A DNA stretch of 64,000 nucleotides, taken from positions 76,820 through 140,819 of the forward strand of contig DJEU01000025.1 of assembly GCA_002431395.1 (NCBI GenBank), given 5' to 3'. Position 1 is the first letter of the stretch; each line of letters begins with the position of its first letter. This DNA comes from Lachnoclostridium sp. UBA5890. GTDB lineage: Bacteria > Bacillota > Clostridia > Lachnospirales > Lachnospiraceae. The position numbers and the translations under genes are program-made. Below, piece after piece: positions 38,919-47,593 of this stretch. The notes beneath the pieces were generated by a model. It made no database searches and was not told the origin of the DNA. It worked only from the letters and a program-made list of their open reading frames with translations.

Positions 38919-40397
38919 ATGGACAATGAATATAATGTATATGAAGATATCAATACAAGAACCGGCGGAGAATTGTATCTGGGTATCGTAGGTCCGGTTC
39001 GCACCGGAAAAAGTACATTTATCAAAAATTTCATGGAACTGATGGTCATACCGGAAATGCAGGATGAAGCGGAAAAAATGCGTACCAGAGATGAACTGCC
39101 ACAGTCTTCAGACGGAAAAACAATTATGACGACAGAGCCCAAATTTATTCCGAAAGAGGGAGCACAGGTCCAGATGCCAAGCGGGGAAAGTGGAAAAGTG
39201 CGTTTGATCGACTGTGTGGGTTTTGTTGTAAAAGATGCTGCCGGGTATCGGGAAGAAGAGAAAGAGCGGATGGTAAAAACACCGTGGTACGATGAAGAAA
39301 TTCCGTTTACAAAAGCAGCGCAGATTGGAACAAGTAAAGTAATTCGCGAACATTCAAATATCGGAATTATCGTGACGACCGATGGGAGTTTTACAGAATT
39401 ATCCAGAGAACAGTATATAGAGGGCGAAGAAAAAACAGTGGCAGAATGCAAAGCGGCAGGAAAGCCGACGATTATGATCTTGAACACCAGCGTACCACAT
39501 CAGGAATCCACCAGAGAACTTGCTAAAAAATTACAGAAAAAATATGGAATCGGTGTTTTGGCAATGGATTGCAAAAATCTGAAAAAAGATGATGTATTTT
39601 TCATGATGGAAACAATATTAGCTGATTTTCCAATTGGTCAGATTCAGTTTTATTTTCCAAAATGGGTTGAATTTTTAGACCGCGATCACTGGCTGAAAAA
39701 GGATCTGATGACAAAGTGTCTGGAAATGCTTAAAAATATGCACGTCATGCGCGATGTCAATAAAGATACGGTAACACTGGATGCCGACTATGTAAAAGGA
39801 ATCTATATTCAGGATAAGCAGATGCAGAATGGTGAAATCCATGTCGCCATCGAGTTTGAAGAACAATATTATTATGAAATTTTAAGTGATTTGATCGGCA
39901 CGCCGATTTCCGGTGAATATGAGCTGATTGCGACGTTAAAAGAACTTGCCGGAAAGAGAGCGGAATATCAAAGCATAGAGACAGCGTGCCAGCAGGTAAA
40001 GGGCCGTGGTTATGGCATCGTCACTCCGACGATGGAAGAAATTGAGATCGCCGAACCGGAACTGATCAAGCATGGAAACAAATACGGCGTAAAGATCCGG
40101 GCTATCTGTCCGTCGCTGCATTTGATCCAGGCAAACATTGAGACGGAGATCGCACCAATCGTGGGAAGTGAGGAACAGGCAAAAGATCTGATCGAGTACA
40201 TCGAAAAAAATGGAAAAGAAAATCCCGATGGGATTTTTGATACCAATATTTTCGGAAAAACGATCCGTCAGCTGGTGGATGATGGAATCCTAAATAAGGT
40301 AAATCGTTTAACGGAAGAAAGTCAGGTAAAGCTGCAGGATACGATCCAAAAAGTGGTAAATGATTCCAATGGCGGTTTGGTGTGCATTATTATATAA
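38919..40397 (+). CDS. spoIVA: Stage IV sporulation protein A, spore coat morphogenetic ATPase
   Basis: A 492-residue protein that polymerises on the forespore surface, using ATP, as the base of the spore coat. The N-terminal GTPase-like domain has Walker A GPVRTGKST (residues 25-33) and TTEPKFIPKEGAQVQM; the C-terminus ends QKVVNDSNGGLVCIII, as in other SpoIVA proteins. Length is as usual. It shows that the host belongs to a spore-forming lineage. The ribosome binding site lies in the upstream terminator hairpin. Confidence 0.97.
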   Translation: MDNEYNVYEDINTRTGGELYLGIVGPVRTGKSTFIKNFMELMVIPEMQDEAEKMRTRDELPQSSDGKTIMTTEPKFIPKEGAQVQMPSGESGKVRLIDCVGFVVKDAAGYREEEKERMVKTPWYDEEIPFTKAAQIGTSKVIREHSNIGIIVTTDGSFTELSREQYIEGEEKTVAECKAAGKPTIMILNTSVPHQESTRELAKKLQKKYGIGVLAMDCKNLKKDDVFFMMETILADFPIGQIQFYFPKWVEFLDRDHWLKKDLMTKCLEMLKNMHVMRDVNKDTVTLDADYVKGIYIQDKQMQNGEIHVAIEFEEQYYYEILSDLIGTPISGEYELIATLKELAGKRAEYQSIETACQQVKGRGYGIVTPTMEEIEIAEPELIKHGNKYGVKIRAICPSLHLIQANIETEIAPIVGSEEQAKDLIEYIEKNGKENPDGIFDTNIFGKTIRQLVDDGILNKVNRLTEESQVKLQDTIQKVVNDSNGGLVCIII

Positions 40398-40406
40398 AAA
40401 AGGTAA

Positions 40407-40442
40407 CCGGCGGTGCAGGATAGTAGTTTCCTGTACCGCCGG
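40407..40442. terminator. Bidirectional terminator between spoIVA and the CoA-transferase gene
   Basis: CCGGCGGTGCAGGA pairs with TCCTGTACCGCCGG around an 8-base loop, with A- and T-rich flanks, between two convergent genes. Confidence 0.85.
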
Positions 40443-40475
40443 CTTCTTATATTTATTATTAAGAGAAAATTGGTT

Positions 40476-41816
40476 TTATTTGTTGGAGCGTCTCCAGATA
40501 TGCATACTTTCGGCTTCTTTGATCAGCTCATCGCGGAAATCCGGATGAGCGACGGAGATAATAGCCTCTGCTTTCTGCCAGGTAGAAAGACCTTTCAGGT
40601 TTACTTTACCATATTCCGTAACAAAGTAGTGGATGTTTGCACGTGTATCAGTAACAATAGATCCATTGGCTAACGTTGGACGGATACGGGAAACTTTTTC
40701 ACCCTGTTTGTTTGTGAATGTGGAAGAGCAGCAGATGAAACTCTTTCCGCCTTTGGAGAGGTAAGCACCAAGAACGAAATCAAGCTGTCCACCGGCGCCG
40801 CTGATATTTTTGATCCCGGCACTTTCTGCATTTACCTGTCCATAGAGGTCAATGTCTACGGTATTATTAATGGAGATAAAGTTATCCAATGCGGAAATGG
40901 AGCGGATGTCGTTTGTATAATCGACGGGAGCACTCATACATTCCGGATTGTCATTTAAGTAATCATACATTTTCTTTGTACCGGCACCGAAAGCGTAAGT
41001 TTGACGATAGCGGTCAATGTTTTTCTTTGCTCCGGTAATCTTTCCGGCTTTTGCAATATCGACAAAGGCATCAACGTACATTTCTGTATGTACACCAAGA
41101 TCTTTCAGATCAGATTCAGCAATCATCGTACCAACAGCATTTGGCATACCGCCGATACCGAGCTGGAGACAAGCACCATCCGGAATTTCTTCTACAATCA
41201 ATTTGGCAACAGCTTGATCGACATTGGTAGCAGCAGCGCCGCCGCCCATTTCAGCGATAGATGGGTTGTCACCTTCCACAATCATATCAACATTGGAAAT
41301 ATGAATGCCGTTTTCAGAGCCGCCAAGACAGCGAGGCATATTTTCGTTGACCTCGACAATGATCACTTCTGCACGTTCACAGCAGGCAGCCAGATGAGAA
41401 GCACTTGGACCAAAATTAAAATATCCATGTTCGTCCATCGGAGATACCTGGAAAATTGCTACACGGGAAGGACAACTCAAGTCGCGGTAATAACGTGGAA
41501 GTTCCGAATAACGGATCGGAGAGTAGAAAGAAAATCCTTGTGCAACAGCTTTTCTTTCGATGCCTCCCATGTGCCAGGAATTCCATGTCATATGCGCAGC
41601 AGGATCTTCAATCTGAAAAATTTCAGGAACCCACATCAAGATTCCACCGCGGAAATTTACATTCTCAAGGGATGGCAGCCGTTTTGCTACTTCTTTATCC
41701 ACGGCAACCGGGGTGTTGACACACCAGCCGTAATCGACCCAGTCACCGGATTGAATAACGTTTGCAGCAGAAGCTGCTGTCGTAAGTTTGTTTTGATACA
41801 TCTGTTGGTAATCCAT
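40476..41816 (-). CDS. but: Butyryl-CoA:acetate CoA-transferase
   Basis: A 446-residue family I CoA-transferase. It contains HMTWNSWHMGG and AFVDIAKAG, the conserved blocks on which degenerate primers for gut butyryl-CoA:acetate CoA-transferase genes are based, and GAGGQLDFVLGAYLSKGGKS. The catalytic Glu is expected in the VNAESAGIKN region. It moves CoA from butyryl-CoA to acetate and so finishes butyrate formation by the genes at 42.6-48.6 kb. AGGAGG precedes ATG 41816. The annotation '4-hydroxybutyrate CoA-transferase/acetyl-CoA hydrolase' is the main alternative. Confidence 0.9.
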   Translation of the reverse strand: MDYQQMYQNKLTTAASAANVIQSGDWVDYGWCVNTPVAVDKEVAKRLPSLENVNFRGGILMWVPEIFQIEDPAAHMTWNSWHMGGIERKAVAQGFSFYSPIRYSELPRYYRDLSCPSRVAIFQVSPMDEHGYFNFGPSASHLAACCERAEVIIVEVNENMPRCLGGSENGIHISNVDMIVEGDNPSIAEMGGGAAATNVDQAVAKLIVEEIPDGACLQLGIGGMPNAVGTMIAESDLKDLGVHTEMYVDAFVDIAKAGKITGAKKNIDRYRQTYAFGAGTKKMYDYLNDNPECMSAPVDYTNDIRSISALDNFISINNTVDIDLYGQVNAESAGIKNISGAGGQLDFVLGAYLSKGGKSFICCSSTFTNKQGEKVSRIRPTLANGSIVTDTRANIHYFVTEYGKVNLKGLSTWQKAEAIISVAHPDFRDELIKEAESMHIWRRSNK

Positions 41817-41870
41817 AATAAAGACGCCTCCTAATTATTTAAGTTACATGGTAACTAAGACTTTGATATT

Positions 41871-41899
41871 ATTTTAACATTTATGAAAAGGAGGGTCAA
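41871..41899 (-). promoter_or_regulatory. Promoter of the CoA-transferase gene
   Basis: Minus strand TTGACC, 17 bases, TAAAAT, about 55 bases ahead of the ATG. Confidence 0.7.
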
Positions 41900-41933
41900 G
41901 GGGAAAGATTTGCAAAAAAAGATTGATAATTAT

Positions 41934-41962
41934 TTGACAATAGGGGGGATTGGTGTTATTAT
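41934..41962 (+). promoter_or_regulatory. Promoter ahead of coaD
   Basis: TTGACA, 17 bases, TATTAT. Confidence 0.7.
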
Positions 41963-42059
41963 GTATTTGTTGCTTGGTAAGATGGATTGTTAAAAAAATA
42001 ACAATGTAGTCGTTTTTTGCCAGGTTCAAAATACAATTCGATGCAGAATGGAGCATATT

Positions 42060-42539
42060 ATGGTAAAAGCAGTTTACCCCGGAAGTTTTGACCCGGTTAC
42101 TTATGGACATCTGGATATTATTGAAAGAGCTTCGAAAGTAGTGGATGAAGTGATCGTTGCTGTTTTGGTTAACAGTGGAAAAAATCCATTGTTTTCGATG
42201 GATGAGCGGGTAGAGATGCTCAAAGAGGCGACGAAAGATTTTGATAATGTTCGTGTTGAGACATTTCAGGGACTGACCGTAGATTTTGCAAAGGATGCCG
42301 GAGCCAAAGTGATGGTTCGCGGACTTCGGGCGGTATCGGATTTTGAATCGGAAATGCAGATTGCACAGACAAATCACAGTCTGAATCCGGAAATCGATAC
42401 GATGTTTTTTACCACTAGCTTGGAGTATGCATTTTTGAGTTCGACGATCGTGAGGGAAGTAGCATCCTATGGTTCGGATGTTTCACAGTTTGTGCCCGCG
42501 GTTGTTGAAAAAAAATTAAAAGAAAAGTTTCATAAATAA
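42060..42539 (+). CDS. coaD: Phosphopantetheine adenylyltransferase
   Basis: A 159-residue nucleotidyltransferase that makes dephospho-CoA from phosphopantetheine and ATP. KAVYPGSFDPVTYGHLDIIE contains the TxGH-type motif, and VRGLRAVSDFESEMQIAQTN and FLSSTIVREVASYG the other active-site parts. ATG 42060 has GGAG upstream; ATG 42048 is also in frame. Its place between a CoA-transferase and the butyrate operon fits a demand for CoA, though coaD position varies among genomes. Confidence 0.96.
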   Translation: MVKAVYPGSFDPVTYGHLDIIERASKVVDEVIVAVLVNSGKNPLFSMDERVEMLKEATKDFDNVRVETFQGLTVDFAKDAGAKVMVRGLRAVSDFESEMQIAQTNHSLNPEIDTMFFTTSLEYAFLSSTIVREVASYGSDVSQFVPAVVEKKLKEKFHK

Positions 42540-42620
42540 TAATTCATGTTTATAAACCGGATTTTATCCGGCTGCAATATAAAAAATCAAGAAATGACAA
42601 AAACAAGGAGGATACATATT

Positions 42621-43805
42621 ATGTCTAAAAAAGTAGTATTAGCAGGCGCATGTCGTACTGCCATCGGTACAATGGGTGGAAGCCTTAGTACAACACCAGC
42701 ACCAGTACTGGGATCTATTGTAATCAAAGAAGCTTTGGAGAGAGCCGGAGTACCAGCAGATCAGGTAGATCATGTTTACATGGGTTGTGTAATCCAGGCA
42801 GGTCTTGGACAGAACGTTGCACGTCAGGCGTCTATTAATGCAGGACTTCCAATTGAGACACCTGCAGTAACTGTAAACGTTGTTTGTGGTTCCGGTTTGA
42901 ACTGTGTAAATATGGCAGCACAGATGATTCAGGTAGGAGATGCAGATATCGTAGTAGCAGGTGGTATGGAAAACATGTCCATGGCTCCATATGCTTTGAA
43001 ACAGGCTCGTTTCGGATATCGTATGAACAACAATACCATTATTGATACAATGGTAAACGATGCTCTTTGGGATGCATTCAATGATTATCATATGATTCAG
43101 ACAGCAGATAATATTTGTAAGGATCCAAGATGGAACCTGACACGTGAAGAACTGGATGAGTTTGCTGTAGCAAGCCAGGCAAAAGCTGTAGCTGCTCAGG
43201 AAGCTGGTAGATTCGATGATGAGATCGTACCAGTTGAAGTTAAGAAGAAAAAAGAAACAATTATCTTTAACAAAGATGAGGGACCACGTCCTGGAACAAC
43301 GATGGAAGGACTTGCAAAACTTCGTCCAATCAACAAAGACGGTTTTGTTACCGCTGGTAACGCTTCCGGAATCAATGATGGTGCAGCAGCTATCGTTGTT
43401 ATGAGCGAAGAAAAAGCAAAAGAACTTGGTGTAAAACCTATGGCTACTTTCGTAGCAGGTGCTCTTGGCGGTGTTGATCCTAAGATCATGGGTATCGGAC
43501 CGGTTGCATCTACAAAGAAAGTTCTTGCTAAGACAGGCATGAGCATCGATGACTTTGATCTTATCGAAGCAAATGAAGCATTTGCAGCACAGTCTGTAGC
43601 AGTAGGAAGAGAACTTGGTTTTGATCTCAGTAAATTGAATGTAAATGGTGGTGCGATTGCACTTGGACATCCAGTAGGAGCTTCCGGATGCCGTATCCTT
43701 GTAACACTTCTTCATGAGATGCAGAAACGTGATGCAAAGAAAGGTCTTGCAACACTTTGTATCGGTGGAGGAATGGGATGCTCTACAATCGTAGAACGTG
43801 ACTAA
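42621..43805 (+). CDS. thlA: Acetyl-CoA acetyltransferase (thiolase)
   Basis: A 394-residue thiolase joining two acetyl-CoA to acetoacetyl-CoA. The nucleophilic Cys-89 lies in NVVCGSGLNCV, the His in GGAIALGHPVGASGC and the second Cys in CIGGGMGCS. It is the first gene of the butyrate operon and has strongly biased codon use (CGT, GGT, CTT), a sign of high expression. ACAAGGAGG precedes ATG 42621. A short CCGG hairpin lies between coaD and this gene. Confidence 0.96.
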   Translation: MSKKVVLAGACRTAIGTMGGSLSTTPAPVLGSIVIKEALERAGVPADQVDHVYMGCVIQAGLGQNVARQASINAGLPIETPAVTVNVVCGSGLNCVNMAAQMIQVGDADIVVAGGMENMSMAPYALKQARFGYRMNNNTIIDTMVNDALWDAFNDYHMIQTADNICKDPRWNLTREELDEFAVASQAKAVAAQEAGRFDDEIVPVEVKKKKETIIFNKDEGPRPGTTMEGLAKLRPINKDGFVTAGNASGINDGAAAIVVMSEEKAKELGVKPMATFVAGALGGVDPKIMGIGPVASTKKVLAKTGMSIDDFDLIEANEAFAAQSVAVGRELGFDLSKLNVNGGAIALGHPVGASGCRILVTLLHEMQKRDAKKGLATLCIGGGMGCSTIVERD

Positions 43806-43842
43806 TTTCTGAAAAAACAGTACAGAAAGGAGAGTTCCCAAA

Positions 43843-44634
43843 ATGGAATTCATTACGTATGAAGTAGAAGACAAAGTTGGTATTATTACCATTAACCGTC
43901 CGAAAGCATTGAACGCTTTGAACAGCCAGGTGCTGGATGAGCTGGGTGCTACATTGGATGGTGTAGATCTTGATGTGATTCGCTGTCTGATTCTTACTGG
44001 TGCCGGAGAGAAATCTTTTGTAGCCGGTGCAGATATCGGAGAGATGAGCACATTGACAAAAGCAGAAGGAGAAGCTTTCGGTAAAAAAGGAAATGATGTA
44101 TTCCGCAAACTTGAAACTTTCCCTATCCCTGTTATCGCAGCAGTAAACGGATTTGCCCTTGGTGGTGGATGCGAGATCTCCATGAGCTGTGACATCCGTA
44201 TCTGTTCTGAAAATGCTGTATTTGGCCAGCCGGAAGCAGGTCTTGGTATCACTCCTGGATTTGGTGGAACACAGCGTCTTGCTCGTGTCATCCCTGTAGG
44301 AATGGCAAAACAGATGATCTACACAGCACGCAACATTAAAGCTGAGGAAGCATACCGCGTAGGTCTTGTAAATGCGGTATATCCTTTGGAAGAGCTTATG
44401 CCGGCAGCAAAGAAAATGGCTGCAGGTATTGCTATGCAGGCTCCGATCGCTGTTCGTAACTGCAAGAAAGCAATCAATGAAGGACTTCAGGTTGATATGG
44501 ATCAGGCAATCGTGATCGAAGAGAAACTCTTCGGTGACTGCTTCGAGACAGAAGACCAGAAAGCAGGAATGGGTAACTTCCTTGAGAAAGACAAAGAGAA
44601 AAAACTCAAAGTAGTTCCTTTCCAGAATAAATAA
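43843..44634 (+). CDS. crt: 3-hydroxybutyryl-CoA dehydratase (crotonase)
   Basis: A 263-residue enoyl-CoA hydratase/isomerase family enzyme that forms crotonyl-CoA. The oxyanion-hole segments are KSFVAGADIGEMSTL and NGFALGGGCEISMSCDIRIC, with catalytic Glu in GQPEAGLGITPGFGGTQRLA. It follows thl by 37 bases behind AAAGGAGAG. Confidence 0.96.
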   Translation: MEFITYEVEDKVGIITINRPKALNALNSQVLDELGATLDGVDLDVIRCLILTGAGEKSFVAGADIGEMSTLTKAEGEAFGKKGNDVFRKLETFPIPVIAAVNGFALGGGCEISMSCDIRICSENAVFGQPEAGLGITPGFGGTQRLARVIPVGMAKQMIYTARNIKAEEAYRVGLVNAVYPLEELMPAAKKMAAGIAMQAPIAVRNCKKAINEGLQVDMDQAIVIEEKLFGDCFETEDQKAGMGNFLEKDKEKKLKVVPFQNK

Positions 44635-44654
44635 TTTAGCATGAAATAATAACT

Positions 44655-44690
44655 TTCCGGACCGGCTCTGTCCGGTTCGGAGAATAAAAA
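44655..44690 (+). promoter_or_regulatory. Hairpin between crt and hbd
   Basis: TTCCGGACCGG pairs with CCGGTTCGGAGAA around a short loop in the 74-base gap. No T run follows. It may set mRNA processing or stability inside the operon. Confidence 0.5.
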
Positions 44691-44708
44691 AAACGGAGGT
44701 ATGTATCA

Positions 44709-45548
44709 ATGAAAGTTGGCGTTATTGGTGCTGGAACAATGGGTTCCGGAATTGCTCAGGCATTTGCTCAGACAGAAGGTTATGAAGTTTGCTTGTGTGA
44801 TATTAATGATGAATTTGCTGCAAACGGTAAAAACAAAATTGCAAAAGGTTTTGAAAAACGTATTGCAAAAGGAAAAATGGATCAGGCTGCTGCAGACAGC
44901 ATCCTTGCTAAGATCACAACAGGTACAAAAGAAATCTGTACAGACTGTGATTTGATCGTAGAGGCAGCTCTTGAGGTAATGGATGTTAAGAAACAGACAT
45001 TCAAAGAACTTCAGGATATCGTAAAGAAAGATTGTATGTTTGCTACAAACACATCTTCCCTTTCTATCACAGAGATCGGTGCAGGACTGGATCGTCCGGT
45101 TATCGGTATGCACTTCTTCAACCCAGCTCCAGTTATGAAGCTGATCGAAGTTATCGCAGGTGAGAATACACCAGACGAGATGGTTGAGAAAATCGTTGCA
45201 ATTTCTAAAGAAATCGGCAAAACACCGGTAGAAGTAAAAGAAGCAGCTGGATTTGTTGTAAACCGTATTTTGATCCCTATGATCAACGAAGCAGTTGGCA
45301 TCTATGCTGACGGTGTAGCTTCTGTTGAAGGTATTGATACAGCAATGCAGCTTGGTGCAAACCACCCAATGGGACCTCTTGCACTTGGCGATTTGGTAGG
45401 TCTTGATATCTGCCTTGCTATCATGGAAGTACTTCAGGCTGAGACAGGTGATCCTAAATACCGTCCTCATCCATTGCTTCGCAAGATGGTTCGTGCAGGA
45501 AAACTCGGAAGAAAAACTGGTATCGGATTCTACGATTACAGCAAATAA
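44709..45548 (+). CDS. hbd: 3-hydroxybutyryl-CoA dehydrogenase
   Basis: A 279-residue NAD(P)-dependent dehydrogenase reducing acetoacetyl-CoA. The N-terminal dinucleotide fold is VGVIGAGTMGSGIAQAFAQT, and the catalytic His lies in GMHFFNPAPVMKLIEVIAGE. NRILIPMINEAVGIYADGVA and HPMGPLALGDLVGLD mark the helical substrate domain. Its place between crt and bcd is usual for this pathway. Confidence 0.97.
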   Translation: MKVGVIGAGTMGSGIAQAFAQTEGYEVCLCDINDEFAANGKNKIAKGFEKRIAKGKMDQAAADSILAKITTGTKEICTDCDLIVEAALEVMDVKKQTFKELQDIVKKDCMFATNTSSLSITEIGAGLDRPVIGMHFFNPAPVMKLIEVIAGENTPDEMVEKIVAISKEIGKTPVEVKEAAGFVVNRILIPMINEAVGIYADGVASVEGIDTAMQLGANHPMGPLALGDLVGLDICLAIMEVLQAETGDPKYRPHPLLRKMVRAGKLGRKTGIGFYDYSK

Positions 45549-45599
45549 TTTCGGTGGATATAGGATCCATCAAATATACAGAAAGGCGGTTCATTAATA

Positions 45600-46769
45600 A
45601 TGGATTTTACTTTAGATCAGAAACATGAAATGGCGAGAACGTTGTTCAAAGATTTCGCTGAAAATGAAGCAAAGCCGTTGGCACAGGAAACAGATGAAAC
45701 AGAAGTTTTCCCACAGTCTACGGTAGACAAAATGGGTAAATATGGATTTATGGGAATTCCGGTGCCAAAGCAGTATGGTGGACAGGGATGCGACATTTTG
45801 ACCTATGTAATGTGCGTAGAGGAACTTTCAAAAGTCTGCGGTACAACAGGTGTTATCGTATCTGCACATACAAGTCTTTGCTGTGATCCAATCCTTACTT
45901 ATGGTACAGAAGAGCAGAAGCAGAAATACCTTCCACCTCTTTGCAATGGTGAAAAACTTGGTGCTTTCGCATTGACAGAGCCAGGTGCCGGCACCGATGC
46001 TCAGGGAGCACAGACAAAAGCTGTTCTCGATGGAGATGAGTGGGTACTTAACGGAAGCAAATGCTTCATTACCAATGGTAAAGTAGCAGATGTTTACATT
46101 GTAATCGCTATCACAAGCGTAACAGAAGACAAACGTGGAAGAAAGAAAAAGAACTTTTCCGCATTTATCGTAGAAAAAGGAACTCCTGGATTCTCCTTCG
46201 GAACAAAAGAGAAGAAGATGGGTATCCGTGGATCTTCTACATACGAGTTAATCTTCGAAGACTGCCGTATTCCAAAGGAAAATATCCTTGGACCACAGGG
46301 AAAAGGATTCCCTATCGCAATGCATACTCTGGATGGCGGACGTATCGGTATTGCTGCTCAGGCGCTTGGTATTGCAGAAGGTGCTCTTGAGACAACCGTT
46401 GCTTACGTAAAAGAGAGAAAACAGTTTGGACGTTCTATCGCTGCACAGCAGAACACACAGTTCCAGCTTGCTGATATGGCTACAAAAGTAGAAGCTGCAA
46501 AATCTCTTGTATATAAAGCTGCATTGAAGAAACAGGAATTTGCAGATGGAGCAAAAGTTTCTTACTCCGTAGAAGCTGCAATGGCTAAATTATATGCTGC
46601 CGAAGTTGCTATGGAAGTAACAACAAAAGCAGTTCAGTTGCATGGTGGTTATGGTTACATCAGAGAATATGATGTGGAACGTATGATGCGTGATGCTAAG
46701 ATCACAGAGATTTACGAAGGAACATCAGAAGTTCAGCGTATGGTTATCTCTGGAAACTTGTTGAAATAA
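45600..46769 (+). CDS. bcd: Butyryl-CoA dehydrogenase
   Basis: A 389-residue FAD-dependent acyl-CoA dehydrogenase. AFALTEPGAGTDAQGAQTKA, KCFITNGKVADVYIV, GIRGSSTYELIFEDCRIPKE and the catalytic Glu in ITEIYEGTSEVQRMVISGNL are clear. With EtfAB it reduces crotonyl-CoA with NADH while sending electrons to ferredoxin (bifurcation), the energy-yielding step of the pathway. AAAGGCGG precedes the ATG. Confidence 0.97.
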   Translation: MDFTLDQKHEMARTLFKDFAENEAKPLAQETDETEVFPQSTVDKMGKYGFMGIPVPKQYGGQGCDILTYVMCVEELSKVCGTTGVIVSAHTSLCCDPILTYGTEEQKQKYLPPLCNGEKLGAFALTEPGAGTDAQGAQTKAVLDGDEWVLNGSKCFITNGKVADVYIVIAITSVTEDKRGRKKKNFSAFIVEKGTPGFSFGTKEKKMGIRGSSTYELIFEDCRIPKENILGPQGKGFPIAMHTLDGGRIGIAAQALGIAEGALETTVAYVKERKQFGRSIAAQQNTQFQLADMATKVEAAKSLVYKAALKKQEFADGAKVSYSVEAAMAKLYAAEVAMEVTTKAVQLHGGYGYIREYDVERMMRDAKITEIYEGTSEVQRMVISGNLLK

Positions 46770-46782
46770 GGAGGTTCATATC

Positions 46783-47568
46783 GTGAAAATAGTAGTATGT
46801 ATTAAACAGGTACCTGATACAAAAGGTGGAGTAAAATTTAATCCGGATGGTACACTTGACCGTGGTGCAATGCTTACAATTATGAACCCGGATGACAAAG
46901 CTGGTCTGGAAGCAGCACTTCGCATCAAAGAGCAGAATGGTGCAGAAGTTACCGTTCTTACCATGGGACTTCCAAAAGCAGAAGAAGTTCTTCGCGAAGC
47001 TATGGCTATGGGAGCTGATAATGGTATTCTTGTTACTGACAGAGTTTTGGGAGGAGCTGATACATGGGCTACTTCTACGACCATTGCCGGTGCACTTAGA
47101 AACATTGATTATGATTTGATCATTACAGGACGTCAGGCAATCGACGGTGATACCGCACAGGTAGGACCACAGATTTCTGAACATCTTGATATCCCTGTTA
47201 TTTCATATGCAAAAGATATTAAGATCGAAGGCGATTCTGTTGTTGTAGAACGTTTGTATGACGACAGAACTCACGTACTGAAAGCAAAGATGCCATGTCT
47301 TATCACAGCTCTTTCTGAATTGAACGAGCCTCGTTATATGACACCAGGTGGAATCTTCGATGCTTATGACAAAGAGATTACCGTTTGGGGAAGAGCAGAC
47401 CTTAAAGATGTAGATGATTCTGATCTTGGTTTGAAAGGATCTCCAACAAAAATCGCAAAAGCTTCGGATAAAGTACGTAAAGGCGCTGGAGAAAAAGTTA
47501 CTCCTGAGGATGCAAATGCAGCAGCATCTTACATCGTTGAGAAGCTGTTGGAGAAACACGTAATCTAA
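46783..47568 (+). CDS. etfB: Electron transfer flavoprotein, beta subunit
   Basis: A 261-residue EtfB starting MKIVVCIKQVPDTKGGVKFN, with AGLEAALRIKEQNGAEVTVL, and GRQAIDGDTAQVGPQISEHL in the flavin region. It forms the bifurcating complex with Bcd and EtfA. The gene follows bcd by 13 bases. Its C-terminus has the GSPTKIAKASD segment of this family. Confidence 0.97.
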   Translation: MKIVVCIKQVPDTKGGVKFNPDGTLDRGAMLTIMNPDDKAGLEAALRIKEQNGAEVTVLTMGLPKAEEVLREAMAMGADNGILVTDRVLGGADTWATSTTIAGALRNIDYDLIITGRQAIDGDTAQVGPQISEHLDIPVISYAKDIKIEGDSVVVERLYDDRTHVLKAKMPCLITALSELNEPRYMTPGGIFDAYDKEITVWGRADLKDVDDSDLGLKGSPTKIAKASDKVRKGAGEKVTPEDANAAASYIVEKLLEKHVI

Positions 47569-47593
47569 GCGAAAACAAGGAGGATCCATAAAA

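Noticed and set aside
42639..44291. 550-codon minus-strand frame opposite thl and crt
   Set aside because: It mirrors codon bias of the highly expressed thl and crt genes; its translation is Ser/Cys/Phe-rich and meaningless.
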